The notes under the pieces were generated by a model, which worked only from the letters and a program-made list of their open reading frames with translations, had not been told where the DNA came from and searched no databases. DNA of 64,000 bases from Amphimedon queenslandica (taxonomy: Eukaryota; Porifera; Demospongiae; Haplosclerida; Niphatidae): positions 625,423 to 689,422 of the forward strand of contig NW_003546250.1 of the NCBI RefSeq assembly GCF_000090795.2, written 5' to 3'. A program made the position numbers and the translations under genes. Within the stretch, counting starts at the first letter, position 1. Every line of letters starts with the position of its first letter. Shown here piece after piece: positions 1 through 11,512 of the stretch.

Positions 1-221
1 TTAAACTTGAGGTCACCTCCTCTGAGAGAAGTCTCCTCTCATTCTTCCTGGCCAGACTTGCTAAGATTGATCCTGACATCATCATTGTGAGTCATTATGA
101 TGCAATAACGATATGTCACATTTCTGCATGTACATGTACACGTATGTAGACTATATGTAGATTATGATCTACAGTATATGTACATGTACATGTACATATA
201 TTATCATAAATCATGATACCA

Positions 222-265
<44 letters not shown>

Positions 266-1095
266 CTAATAGGGTCACAATTTAGCCTCTCAGTGGTTGG
301 AAACTCTCCAGCACAGGATGTTTACTTGTAAAGTCCCAGTCTGGTCTCGGATAGGCCGTCTGAGGAGAGCCACAATGCCAAAGGTAAGACTACAAAGAGG
401 CCAATGGATGTGTACATGTACATGTGTACGTGTGTACATCTAAGGAGAGATTAAAGATAAAAGGGAGAGTACATGTTACATGTTTGGGAGTGCCATACAT
501 CAAAAGTCAAATCCCATTAGTCGTGATTAATTGTTATAATTGAGTTTTAATAATTTGATGAACCAGACTAATGGCGTGACTGCCCATCCATCTCTTTTAT
601 TTTGTCTCCCACCTCCCCCTTGTTCACATTATGTGTGTACGGTTCTCCTCTTCCTTTAATTTACATGTACACTGTATGTCCTACTATCCTTTGTCTTCTT
701 TTATCCCTTAACCTTCTCTTTCTCTCTGTCTCCTCTCTCCCTCCCCTCCTTTCTCTCTCTCTCTCTCTCTCCCCCTCTCTCTCCCCCTCTCTCTCCCCCC
801 TCTCTCTCTCTCCCCCCCCTCTCTCTCTCTCCCCCCTCTCTCTCCTTAGGGTAAAGGTATATCCAGTAGTTTATGCTGTGGCAGATTAGTCTGTGATGTG
901 AAGCTCTCGGCTAAGGAGCTCATCAGATCAAGGAGTTATGATTTGACGGAGCTGGCTAGTTCTATACTCCAATTGAACTACCAACCAATGGAGAATGAGG
1001 ACATACTAGCTGCCTTTGGGTAGGGAAGGGAGAGAGAGAGAGGGAGGGAGGGAGGGAGGGAGAGAGAGAGAGAGAGGGAGAGGGAGGGAGGGAGG

Positions 1096-1128
<33 letters not shown>

Positions 1129-1230
1129 GGGGTGCCAGGCTGTTTGTACTGTACAATCAATACAATTCTTACATAATTATATTACATTATGTATTATTAA
1201 ATTGGGTTAAATGTACATGTATGTGTGTGT

Positions 1231-1273
<43 letters not shown>

Positions 1274-4200
1274 CGTTCAATTTAATAATTTGTTGATTTA
1301 GTAAAAGCTGTCAAGCACATAACATAATTATTAAATTTATTATTAAATTTATTATTAAAAGCATGCGTATACATGTTCATGTACAAGTTGACATGTTACG
1401 TGTCCGTTATTTTTCCCCGGCAGGTCTATTGAGAGGGTGTGTCATTTGATAGCTCATACAATGGACGAGGCTTTGCTCTCGCTCCGTTTGACACGAGAAC
1501 TCTCCGTTCTACCACTGGCCTATCAGATCACTCGTATTGCTGGTATGTTGTGGGTGTGGCTTAATTATTATCATCATGCATCATCGTAATATATCATGCA
1601 TCTAGTTAACTTTTATGATTCTCTTTGTTTACATTTTACATTTTCTCCTCCTCCTCTCCCTCTCAGGTAATACACTATCACGTACACTCTTAGGTGGTCG
1701 TTCAGAACGCAATGAGTACCTCCTGCTCCATGCCTTCACTCAGCAGGGATACTTACCTCCTGATAAACTGGACTCCGCCTCTAAGCATCACCATGGCAAC
1801 GAGGAGGAGGAAGAGTCTGCTCCTGCCAGCAAACGTGGGAAATCCTCTTACGTGGGTGGACTGGTCCTTGATCCAAAAACAGGGTTCTATGATAGGTGGG
1901 TGTGGTTCATATAGTTATAATACATGTGGATTTTAAATTCACTCATGTACATGTACATGTAGATGTTATTGTATACAATATATCTTTATAATGTTGTTTA
2001 TTGTTGTTTGTTGTTGTTTATTGTTTATTAGGTTAATTCTCTTACTGGATTTCAATTCCCTCTATCCTTCGATAATTCAAGAATATAATATTTGTTTCAC
2101 AACCATTGATCATGCCCACTGTAACTCCGACGAAGACATTGGACTATTGGAGCCTCCTGGAGACTCTGTCCCTCAAGGTAAAAGACCGCATGTATGTGTA
2201 CATTTGACCACGCCTCTTTTACAGGTATATTACCGTCTCAAATAAGAGTGTTAGTTGAGAGAAGGCGTCAGGTCAAGCGACTAATGAAAGACCCTGGTCT
2301 CTCCCCTGAGACCCTCCAGCAGTATGATATAAGACAGAAGGCTCTAAAGCTAACGGCTAATAGCATGTACGGGTGCCTGGGGTTCTCTCACTCCAGGTTC
2401 TTTGCTAAACCACTAGCGGCCGTAGTCACTAGGAAAGGAAGACAGGTGAGCCATGGGCGTGGCTTAATATTAGTGGGTGTGGTTTAGTTAGGTGGGTGGT
2501 AGCATGTGTGGGCAGGGTACTAATTATTGTAATAGTTTTAATTGGTATATTTGTAGATTTTGGAACAAACACGAGATTTAGCAACCAAAGTCAGTCACAC
2601 ACACACACACATCATGTCAATATAATATTATATTATTGTGCATACATGTACATGTACGTCTATGTATACATTAACATTTCTGTGTGTCTAAATTGGTTGA
2701 TTGATCTAATGGAAATAAAACTAAAAATTATTTATTTAGTCTTTTTGTGTACACACAATCGCCTCGTAACGTCAACACCATCATAATGAAATAACCAGAC
2801 AAACTGGCTGTCCCAAAATCATCCAATAATAGAGTGACACTCATCATCATTTTAAGTCCTTCTAAAGTTTCTGGCTATACAGTATTATTTTGCATACATG
2901 TGCATATACATGTACATGTACATATACATGTACATGTACATGTACATGTACATGTACATGTAGTATGATTCCTCTTTGTTCTACCTGTAGCTTGGTCTTG
3001 ATGTCATTTATGGTGATACCGACTCCATCATGATTGATAGCGGTACCAAGGATCTTGAGGTTGCGGAGTCCCTTGCTAAAAAGGTTAAGACTGAAGTCAA
3101 CAAGTTGTATAGGTTGCTTGAGATTGATGTTGATGGGATATTTAAGTGCATGCTGCTACTGAAAAAGAAGAAGTACATTCATTTCTCCCTCTCTCTCCCT
3201 CTCTCTTTACTCTTTTCCTTGCCTTCTCCCTCTTTCTTCCTTGCTCTCATGTTTCTCTTCCTCTTAGTCTTCCTCCTTTCTCTTTAATTGTTGTATGTGC
3301 ATGTACACGTGTATTGTCCTGACCACATTAAAGGAATCATGTTATCATCTATTGTATTATCACACACACTCTCTCTCTCTCCTTTAAAGGTATGCAGCTG
3401 TTTCTATTCACAGTCAGAATGGTACGAGGATTACAATAATAATAATAATAATAATAATTATTATTATTATTATTTATTTTTAATTTGAAGGTAAACTGAT
3501 TGAGAAGAGAGAACTAAAAGGTCTTGACATTGTACGAAGAGATTGGTGCGACTTGGCAAAGAGGGCGGGGCAGTAAGTCACGTGACCTAAGATTATTAAT
3601 ATTATTATCATTATTATGATAGTTATATATTGGATAAGATATTGGCAGGTCATAATATCGATGAATTGATCGAGGAGATACAGACTTTCCTTAGACAATG
3701 TAAGTAGGTGCAGGCTTTAGCTGAAGCTTAATCGTCATTTCAATATTACATAATCGTATTGTTCTAATTATGCGTACATATCTATCTGTGTGTGTAGGCC
3801 TACATTGTGTACTAGTAACAGTAAGTGAATTATAGAATGTTAATCTTTAATTTATTATCATGTCCAAATAAGGCAAAACATTTAAAAGGAACAATAAAGG
3901 ATTCTTTGTAATCATGTATCAAACATAGAAACAGTGTAGAGGGTGCATTTTTTCCTTTGAATTATTAAATTATGGTGTACATATGTCATTAGAACTTAAT
4001 TATTAAATTTGTCCGGTGATAAATCCCTTCCTTTCATCAAAGATAAAAGTAATTAATTATCTTGCTCAAAGGCGAATGATTTCATTCCCTGTTAAACCCC
4101 AATTACCTCCCCTGGGCAGTGGCCGTGGTCAACATAAGAATACTCTGCAGTAGAGTGCTTCCATGTACATGTATTTGGGGGAATTAAAATGTTTGATAGA

Positions 4201-5000
4201 TGCTTTTGGTGTAGCTGGTCACTCTAAAATCAGGCCCGTGGCCATGTACTAATAGCAAGGCTGCAAAAGTTGTGGCAGCCATTTTGTTTGGGGGTGAATC
4301 CTACTTAGTAACGCTACCGCGTTACTAATAGTACAGGGACTTTTGTCAAAAATGAAAAGGAGAGAATTCTCTATTTTTACATTTTTTTCTTGATACATAT
4401 ACATGTTTTCATGTTGTGTAGAAAGTTTGAGCTGATTCCAATCACATTTGGATTTTTTTACAAATTTTTAAAGTTGCTCCAAAATTGGGTCAAAGTTCCT
4501 GTATTATAGTACAGTGTCATTGGCCAAATTTCACTAAAAATGTCAAAGAGAGAATTTTTAATTTTTCTAATTTTCCCAGATGCATATACATGTTTTTATG
4601 TTGTAAAGAATGTTTGAGCTGATTCCGATCACGTTTGGATTTTTTGTGAATTTTAAAAGTTATTGCAAAATCAGGCCAAAGCCTCTGTACTGCGCATACA
4701 GAGGGCTGTAGCTATTGCCATTGGTCAATATTAGCTCCTCCCTTTCCACAGGTGGGAATACCTTCCTGTATTAATAATAATAATTTATTATATTATTATA
4801 TTATTATAATATTTTAATTGTTTGTTTTAGTGAGGGAAGATGTTTTGAATAGTAAAGTGGATCTGAGAGAGTTTGTAATTACAAAGGTGATCATATAAAC
4901 TCAATTATTATTAATATAATTAATTATCAATCATAATCAAATTACAGTCGGCTCTTTTTCCTTTATCTTTGCCCCTCCTAATACACGCCTGTACTACACA

Positions 5001-5040
<40 letters not shown>

Positions 5041-7216
5041 TCTTCCCCTTTTCCTTATTACTCCTCTTCATTACACATACCTGTAACATCAATCATGCAT
5101 GTACATACGCATGTACACACCTTTACCATCACTCGTGCATGCATATAATACAATCCCTCCATATATACAGCTCTCCTTCATTTCCCTCTATCTCTCTCTT
5201 TCAGGGTCTTACTAAAATGCCCAAGGACTACCCTGACAAGAAGAGTTTGCCTCACGTGCAGGTAGCCATGAGAATGCTCTCAAGGCAGCAGTATGTCCAG
5301 CCTGGCGATGTAATACCCTATGTGGTCTGTTTGATGGTGAGTCTTTAATGCAAGGAATCCTTTGTACCCCCTCTTCTTTTTAAAGGGCGATGATAACGTC
5401 TCTCCTTCACTGAGGGCCTATCACCCAATGGAAGTGACTCAACAGCAGCTCCAAGTGGATCATAAATATTACCTCCAGCACCAAGTAACTCTTCTATTTA
5501 TAAACTATTTCCAGTCAAAGTATGCTTGAATAGGTACACGCTGTCGTCGGTCGATTGTGTGAGCCAATAGAAGGGCTGGACTCTGCCCACTTGGCAGAAT
5601 GGCTAGGGCTTGATCCGTCCAGTTACGTTCAGAGAGGAGGAGGAGGAGGGGGAGGGAGAGGAGACGAAGAGGAAGAGGCTGATGTGGTCCTACCTCAAGA
5701 GAAATCGGATCCATTGTGTGTGTCTTGTCCAACCTGTGATAAGACAATATCATTCCATTACACAGGGAAGAAGGTAAAGTATAGTACATGAATCCACGGA
5801 CATAATGTACATTGACATGTACATCAATGTACATGTGTTTTTTGGTTACAAAGTGAAAAATGGTATCTGTGCAATTAAATGAGATGGATAAAACAAAAGG
5901 AATGATTTTATCAAGCAAAGAAGGAGAGAGAGAGAGAGAGAGAGAGAGTGAGAGAGAGAGAGACAGAATACAGAGCTAGTGTATGTAAACTGTTAAATTC
6001 CTTTCTTTACCACACTAAAAGGCAGCCATGAGACAAGAATCATTATCACTCAATCAAATTAACGCTTTAAAATTGAATTTCCTACCGGAGGCCTTCTTTG
6101 TGTGACCTTGCCTTTCCTGCCAGCAACAGGTGCAAGAAAAGGGTGAGGGGAACGTTGCCATGGCGATGTCCTCACTGGTGCCTATTGTACTAGACAGTCC
6201 ATGGTTATGGTAATTGTAATTTAATTCTTTGTGTCCTTTTTGTAGGTTTCCTTCGTATGTGGTGGAAGAGACTGTCATAACAGCTTGTCTCGTTTTTATA
6301 TGATGGCGGCCTTGGGGAAAGCACTTCGTTATTACATTTCTCTTTACTATCAAGTTAGAATGAGGACATACTTACGAGTGCTATAGTTCTAGTTCTAGTG
6401 CCACATGTATAGTGCTATACATGTGGCATCATAGATCATTATAATTATAATTATGTCTCTTGTATTTTCTCTTTGTGTTTGTCTTTATGACTTATAGCTT
6501 GATAAAAATAATATAATGTGTCATAATAATAAATATATAGCGTGGATTACTATGATAACAGGTCTGGTAACGCTAGACCTCCTAATTGTTTATCTACTTT
6601 TGATATTACATAATAATGTGAGTACATGCTCCTACACACTTCTCTTAGTGGGTAGAGACCATTTTTTGGAGAAAACCAACCTTATATAACATTTACTTGT
6701 ACTTTCTTTAAAGTGTTCATTATCCTTGTATTGTTTCAGCTGCTTTCTCTTATCTAGTCTTTAATTCTTTATCTTGTTCCAGGGTTGGTTAACCTGTTCC
6801 AGCTGTGGCTACAGGACCAGAACCGGGCTTTCTTGTGCTGTCTGTGGCCCTAAGGAAGATGCTGTTCTGAGAGAAGAAGTGAGAGATACAAAAAGAGAGA
6901 AGGAGGGAGGGAGAAATATTATGTCTTTTTTGTTTTTAGTACTCTAGCTCTGATCTTTATGCACAGCTCTGTTCCTTCAGGGACCTTTTCCTTTCACAAG
7001 GTTTTACTATTCATAATTGGACTTAACTATACCCTCCCCTTCTTTTCTCCTCTCCCCTCCTCTCCAGGTCATAAGCAGGAGTGCAAAGAGGAATGTCCCA
7101 GAGCCTGTAAAGGTGATTACAAAGACTGTCTCCAGCTGGTCCAAGATACCTTATCTAATAACTCTTACTCCAGGGTCAACCTTGGAGGGATTTTCTCCAT
7201 AATGACCATCAAATGA
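1..7216 (+). CDS. POLA1: DNA polymerase alpha catalytic subunit, 3' part (5' end outside window)
   Basis: Family B replicative polymerase that extends primase RNA primers in the nucleus. The window opens inside the exonuclease-like region ([18 protein letters not shown]). Spliced exons then follow in the POLA1 order: [14 protein letters not shown], the palm motif [19 protein letters not shown] (about 2045-2105), [21 protein letters not shown] (about 2350-2410), catalytic YGDTDSIMI (about 3010-3040), [18 protein letters not shown] (about 3500-3560), [16 protein letters not shown], and ICEPIEGLD-like [21 protein letters not shown]. The C-terminal zinc-binding region shows CPTCDK and [19 protein letters not shown]. 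The last exon ends [16 protein letters not shown], which matches the usual POLA1 C-terminus in position. Introns are mostly below 300 bp; one of about 1.1 kb (3709-4830) carries two satellite monomers. Both catalytic aspartates of YGDTDS are intact. Confidence 0.96.
748..1130. repeat. CT/GA low-complexity tracts flanking a POLA1 exon
   Basis: Polypyrimidine runs (about 748-845) precede one POLA1 exon, and a purine GA/GGGA run (about 1025-1130) follows it. Similar (CT)n or (GA)n tracts lie next to splice sites at 226-260, 4996-5040, 5924-5965, 8341-8395, 9058-9117, 10664-10752, 11165-11260 and 60957-60988. Predicted serine/leucine-rich or arginine/glutamate-rich peptides from these tracts are artefacts. 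Confidence 0.9.
2898..2962. repeat. ACATGT/GTACAT microsatellite
   Basis: About ten head-to-tail copies of the self-complementary hexamer ACATGT in a POLA1 intron. Shorter runs of the same word recur in introns and intergenic DNA throughout the window. Confidence 0.9.
4325..4740 (+). repeat. Palindromic-core satellite, two diverged monomers in a POLA1 intron
   Basis: Two monomers of about 180-190 bp. Each holds the family core TGTGTAGAAAGTTTGAGCTG followed by ATTCCRATCACRTTTGGATTTTTT. A degraded copy of the palindrome (CCTGTATTATAGTACAGTG) lies between them. Orientation is given by the GAAAGTTTGAG strand. Confidence 0.85.
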
Positions 7217-7705
7217 TAATGCATGGACATGTTATACAACACTTTTACATTTCAATTATTTATACCTGAAAATTATTAATCAAAAGACTCATCAATGCTC
7301 TATAGCATTAGCGCTAAGTCATAATAGCCCTATTAGTATAATAGCAGCTGTTCTTGGTAATGTCATTATGTCTATTCTTTGTACAGGGATGTACCGTCTA
7401 TCAGTTAATTTTTATACAGAGTACAGTTAGTGCTATGACAATTACAAATTTCATTCGCAGTGGTCATGGAGCTATTCATGGAAATTAGGTGACCATTCTT
7501 GTTCGCTGTCATGATCATTAGTGATGAGTCTAGTTGTTATAATTAAAATTATTTTCTTAATTTCTTATTATTATTGAAACGTATGAAAGACATGCAGCAA
7601 ATAATTATTGTCCCAATTAAAGAGAAGTGATTTTATTTATTTTAAAAATTAATAATAATAATAATAATAACTCAAAATCCAAGGAACTAGTTAGTAACTT
7701 CAGTT
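7217..7705. other. Intergenic gap between converging POLA1 and homeobox genes
   Basis: This 489-bp AT-rich stretch holds the two facing 3' ends. I see no ORF with coding character and no RNA gene. A short (AAT)n run lies near 7650-7668. Confidence 0.7.
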
Positions 7706-8339
7706 TTATGACGACGTCACGTTTTGCTGTGCCAGCTGGAGCGTGATCACACCAGATGACAAACCAGTCGCCATGGACACTGGTATCTGAGCCAACTGGA
7801 AAGGAGAGGAGAGTATTTGAGGGGCAAAGACCCCAGCAGACGCTGCAGCAGTCTGTGCCGGATGAAGCCCGATAATCTGTGTTGTCCCTGCAGGAGCTGT
7901 TGCAGGTAAAGTTGCTAAAGTTGGTTGGAGTACAATTCCTCCATTAGGCAGAGTAATAGCTCTCAGAGTTGTAGTATTAGTGGAAGGAGTCGTGGAGAGG
8001 AAGTTGAGGGCTGGAGGGTGGTGCCATTGTCTCGGCTGGGTTGCACCCGAAGCAGCTCCTGATAAAAAATGAGCAAGAGGGACTGGAGTGGTTGCCTGGG
8101 GTAGCGTAGGGAGGGCTACGCTTGCTTCTGGAGTGGCTAATATGGTAGTGGTTGTTGTGTCTGGTGGAGACTGAAGGAGGGAAGAAGGATTGAGAGTAAT
8201 GACTCGGGTGGAGGTTTCGTGAGATGAGATTAAGGCAGGAGGAGTGCTGGTCGCAGCAATTGGCTGTGCTGTCGGAGAGGGGAGACCTTGCTGCTTCTCT
8301 TTCTTTCTCCATTTTGCTCTTCTGTTTTGAAACCATACC

Positions 8340-8373
<34 letters not shown>

Positions 8374-9065
8374 GGGAGAGAGAGAGAGGGGGGGGGGAGA
8401 AGAGGGTGTATGTTTGACAATTAAAAACCAGTTACAAGCACTAATTATTATTGCATTATCAAAGTCTTGGGCATAATGAAGAAAAAATGTATTTTTAAGT
8501 AAAAGTCCAGACATCACAAGGCTAAAGCCATAACAATGAAGAGTATTCAAATTAATAGCCACCAGGAGACAGTGGCTAGGGTGGCTATGTAAACAGACCA
8601 AAAGGTACACAGAGAGGACAACACATTAGCAATGCACCCAATTAGCAGAATTAGACAAATAAACATGATATTAAGTGAGTTGTGTGTGTGTATGTTGAAT
8701 CCATTATTAGGCTATTAGCTTATTGTTTTCCTTTACAAGGCGAGAAGGGGCCGTTGAGTGCAAGTGTGTGTATGTATATTAACACCCCGCCAACACTAGC
8801 CTAAGCTAATCAAGATTAATTAATGCTCTAATAATCTAATGGCTAATGTTGTTCTGCTATACAGTGACTTTGTTTGTCATAACAAATGAAAACAAAATTT
8901 TTGTGTCCTCCAGAGTGAAAGTATCACTGCCTTTGTTCTTATTTGGCAATTGTACAAGCTTTACCATTTTTATTGGGGATTGTTATTATTTTTTAAAATG
9001 TTTCTTCTTTCATTATGCCACAAGAATAATTGGGTATTGAGTATTGACGTAAAGAGCTCTCTCTC

Positions 9066-9120
<55 letters not shown>

Positions 9121-9686
9121 TTCATCATCAGGAATGCACACATAATCATTATGCTTCTCTTCTTCACTCACATACATAGCTACAGTAGTGATGCACACAC
9201 ACTAGCTTGGTGTATGCATATGCACTGCAGTCATTGTACTCTAGATCTATACCTGAACTCTTGCTTCTGTCAGTTCTACTCTGTTTGCCAAATCTTCACG
9301 GGTGAAGACATCAGGATAGTGCGTTCTCTCAAAGGCCTTCTCCAATTCGCGGAGCTGGAAGCTAGTAAAAGTGGTCCTGTATCGCCTTTTCTTTTTTAAA
9401 AGTAGGTCGCCGTTTGAGAGAGGACCTGGAAGGAAAAGAGAACAACATGCATAGCATGCAACTGCTCTATCATAATACTTTTTCTTTCTTCTCCTTCAGC
9501 TCCATCATTCTGGCCTCCTCCTGCTCCTCCACATTCTATCGTGCTGCTAGTAGACGGAGAAGAGGTCCTGCTTCTAGTAGGAGATCCTGGAGTGTACTGC
9601 GTCCCTTCACGGGGCGACTGCATCAGGAGAGTTTGCTTCTGCAATGCTGTCTTGTATTCTTCCTCAGACATTACACCAGCTACCAT
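7706..9686 (-). CDS. Paired-like (Q50) homeodomain transcription factor
   Basis: Nuclear sequence-specific transcription factor assembled by eye from three exons. Exon 1 runs from the ATG at 9686 ([18 protein letters not shown]) through a Ser/Pro/Gly-rich stretch to a donor near 9472. Exon 2 (about 9427-9253) carries [18 protein letters not shown] and ends ...TEARVQ. Exon 3 (from 8338) opens [17 protein letters not shown] and runs to the stop at 7706-7708. The homeodomain is complete, with Q50 in WFQN, and has no paired box or octapeptide that I can see. The tail is about 200 residues rich in Thr, Pro, Ala and Gln, typical of an activation domain. The homeodomain most resembles Arx/Alx/Prrx-type sequences; the exact orthology is not settled. 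The intron falls between homeodomain residues 46 and 47. More 5' exons are possible. Confidence 0.92.
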
Positions 9687-10686
9687 ATCAAAAACGCTTC
9701 TCTGTAGTCTTAAAGGCTAAGCTCTACAGTCTCTAGTTCACTGAGGCTCCTAAATATAATGATTATAATAATAGTTTTCCCTCCTCCTCTACTGTGGTGT
9801 TGTTTTTCTAACGCAAACGACCATAAGTGCTTATCAATAAGGTTATGCATTCCGCGGGCTCTTTGATGTATTTAATGCATTTCGAGAGGCCACGGCTCAA
9901 TCAGCATAATAGCATTAAAAATTGATGCGATATAGCATAATAGCATTAAAACTATAATATGCAATGATGCACTGTATATTATAGCAGCTCCCTCTATACA
10001 CATAAGCACGGCCGGCCCACCACAGCCATACCAATGCAGCCATTGTTATTATTATTAATTAGTGGCATTTTATGCCTCAAGGCCACAGAATACGTGGCAT
10101 GCCTTAATTAATTCTGTCTGATAGCGGCCTCTTTGTAGTTGGCAAATTGAGTGACTACACCCACCGGCAAATTAGTGAAATTACACACTGCCCTAATCCT
10201 ATTACTATGATATAAACAATTAGAATCAATTATGTGTGTCAGTAGTAGAAGAAGGGAGAAAGAGAGAGAGTGGGAGGGAGAGAGAATCTATTACTACACT
10301 GACAATAGAAGACATATTGGAGCGTGCATTACACATTAAAGAGATGGGGTTATGTGTCGGCATTCTCTCTCTCTCCCTCCCTCTTCAGAGGGTTGAGACG
10401 ATAAACTAATTAGGAGCCATTAGGCTAGTGTGTAACCTAAGCCCAATAGCAGGAGAGTAATAAGAAGAAGTTGGAGGAGTATCAAAGAAAGAGCAGATGT
10501 CCTCGTTTTAAGCTCACGTACGTACATTTTTTAAATGCGCATATTTTTTTAAAAATTGCATATAACAAAATTGTAAATAACACAATAATAACAACAATAA
10601 TAAGAATAAATATTACACTTTGTTCCATGAAATTATAATATGTACTTTCTCTCGCTCACTCTCTCTTCTCTCTCTCTCTCTCTCTA

Positions 10687-10753
<67 letters not shown>

Positions 10754-11068
10754 ACTCATACTCTCTTGCTCTCTCTCTCCCCCTCTCGATCACTCACCGT
10801 ATACAAATACAAATATACATATTGTGCATACAGCAGGTCAATAACATGGTCAGAAATAAACAATAAAAGCTACTTGGATACTATTATACGTTGCAGTCTG
10901 TTTCGTTGGGTTCTGTAAATTCGTGTGCATCGCCTCTAAAGAAATGAGGGCAGAGGAGGAAATGGAAAGAAAAGAAACACGAGGAGATGAGTCACAATGT
11001 GTAGAATATACAGGTTATATATAAGAGAGTGGCCATAGGTAAGGCCTAGAGGAGTAGCTGAGACACAA
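9687..11068. other. Intergenic region upstream of the homeobox gene
   Basis: About 1.4 kb between the homeobox start and the 3' end of importin alpha, one of the longest gene-free stretches here. It holds a long (CT)n tract (10640-10752) and AT-rich DNA. No coding exon was recognised. It is a candidate place for homeobox regulatory elements, but I see no specific motif to support that. Confidence 0.6.
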
Positions 11069-11479
11069 TTAGAATTTAAAGCCACCAGGCAAGCTACTGG
11101 TGCTGAACTGATACCCTGTGGCATCCATGGATTGAGGAGCCAGCTGCTTGTCTTCAGTGTTCTGTGAGAGAAGGAGAGAGAGAGGGAGGGAGGGAGAGAG
11201 AGAGGGGGAGAGAGAGAGGGAGGGGGAGAGAGAGAGGGAGGGAGGGAGAGAGAGAAGGAGAAAGAATGAGGGAGCAAGGAGAGTGGGAGAGAGAGGAGCA
11301 TTGAAATAACAAATTGCATAAATTAGTAATTAAATCACAAGCATAATTGGACTAATAGCTAATGCAATAATCAACTTTTGATAATAAAATCACACACAGC
11401 ACCGAAGTCCAATAGTAAATACCAAGACACCACTCAACAATGCCTTTGTACATGCCGACAACTAGTGCTACTCTAACAC

Positions 11480-11512
<33 letters not shown>

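Noticed and set aside
602-1210. Ser/Leu-rich and Arg/Glu-rich ORFs
   Set aside because: They are translations of CT/GA microsatellites in POLA1 introns. The same holds for ORFs at 8224-8476, 8970-9198, 10620-10918 and 11162-11290.
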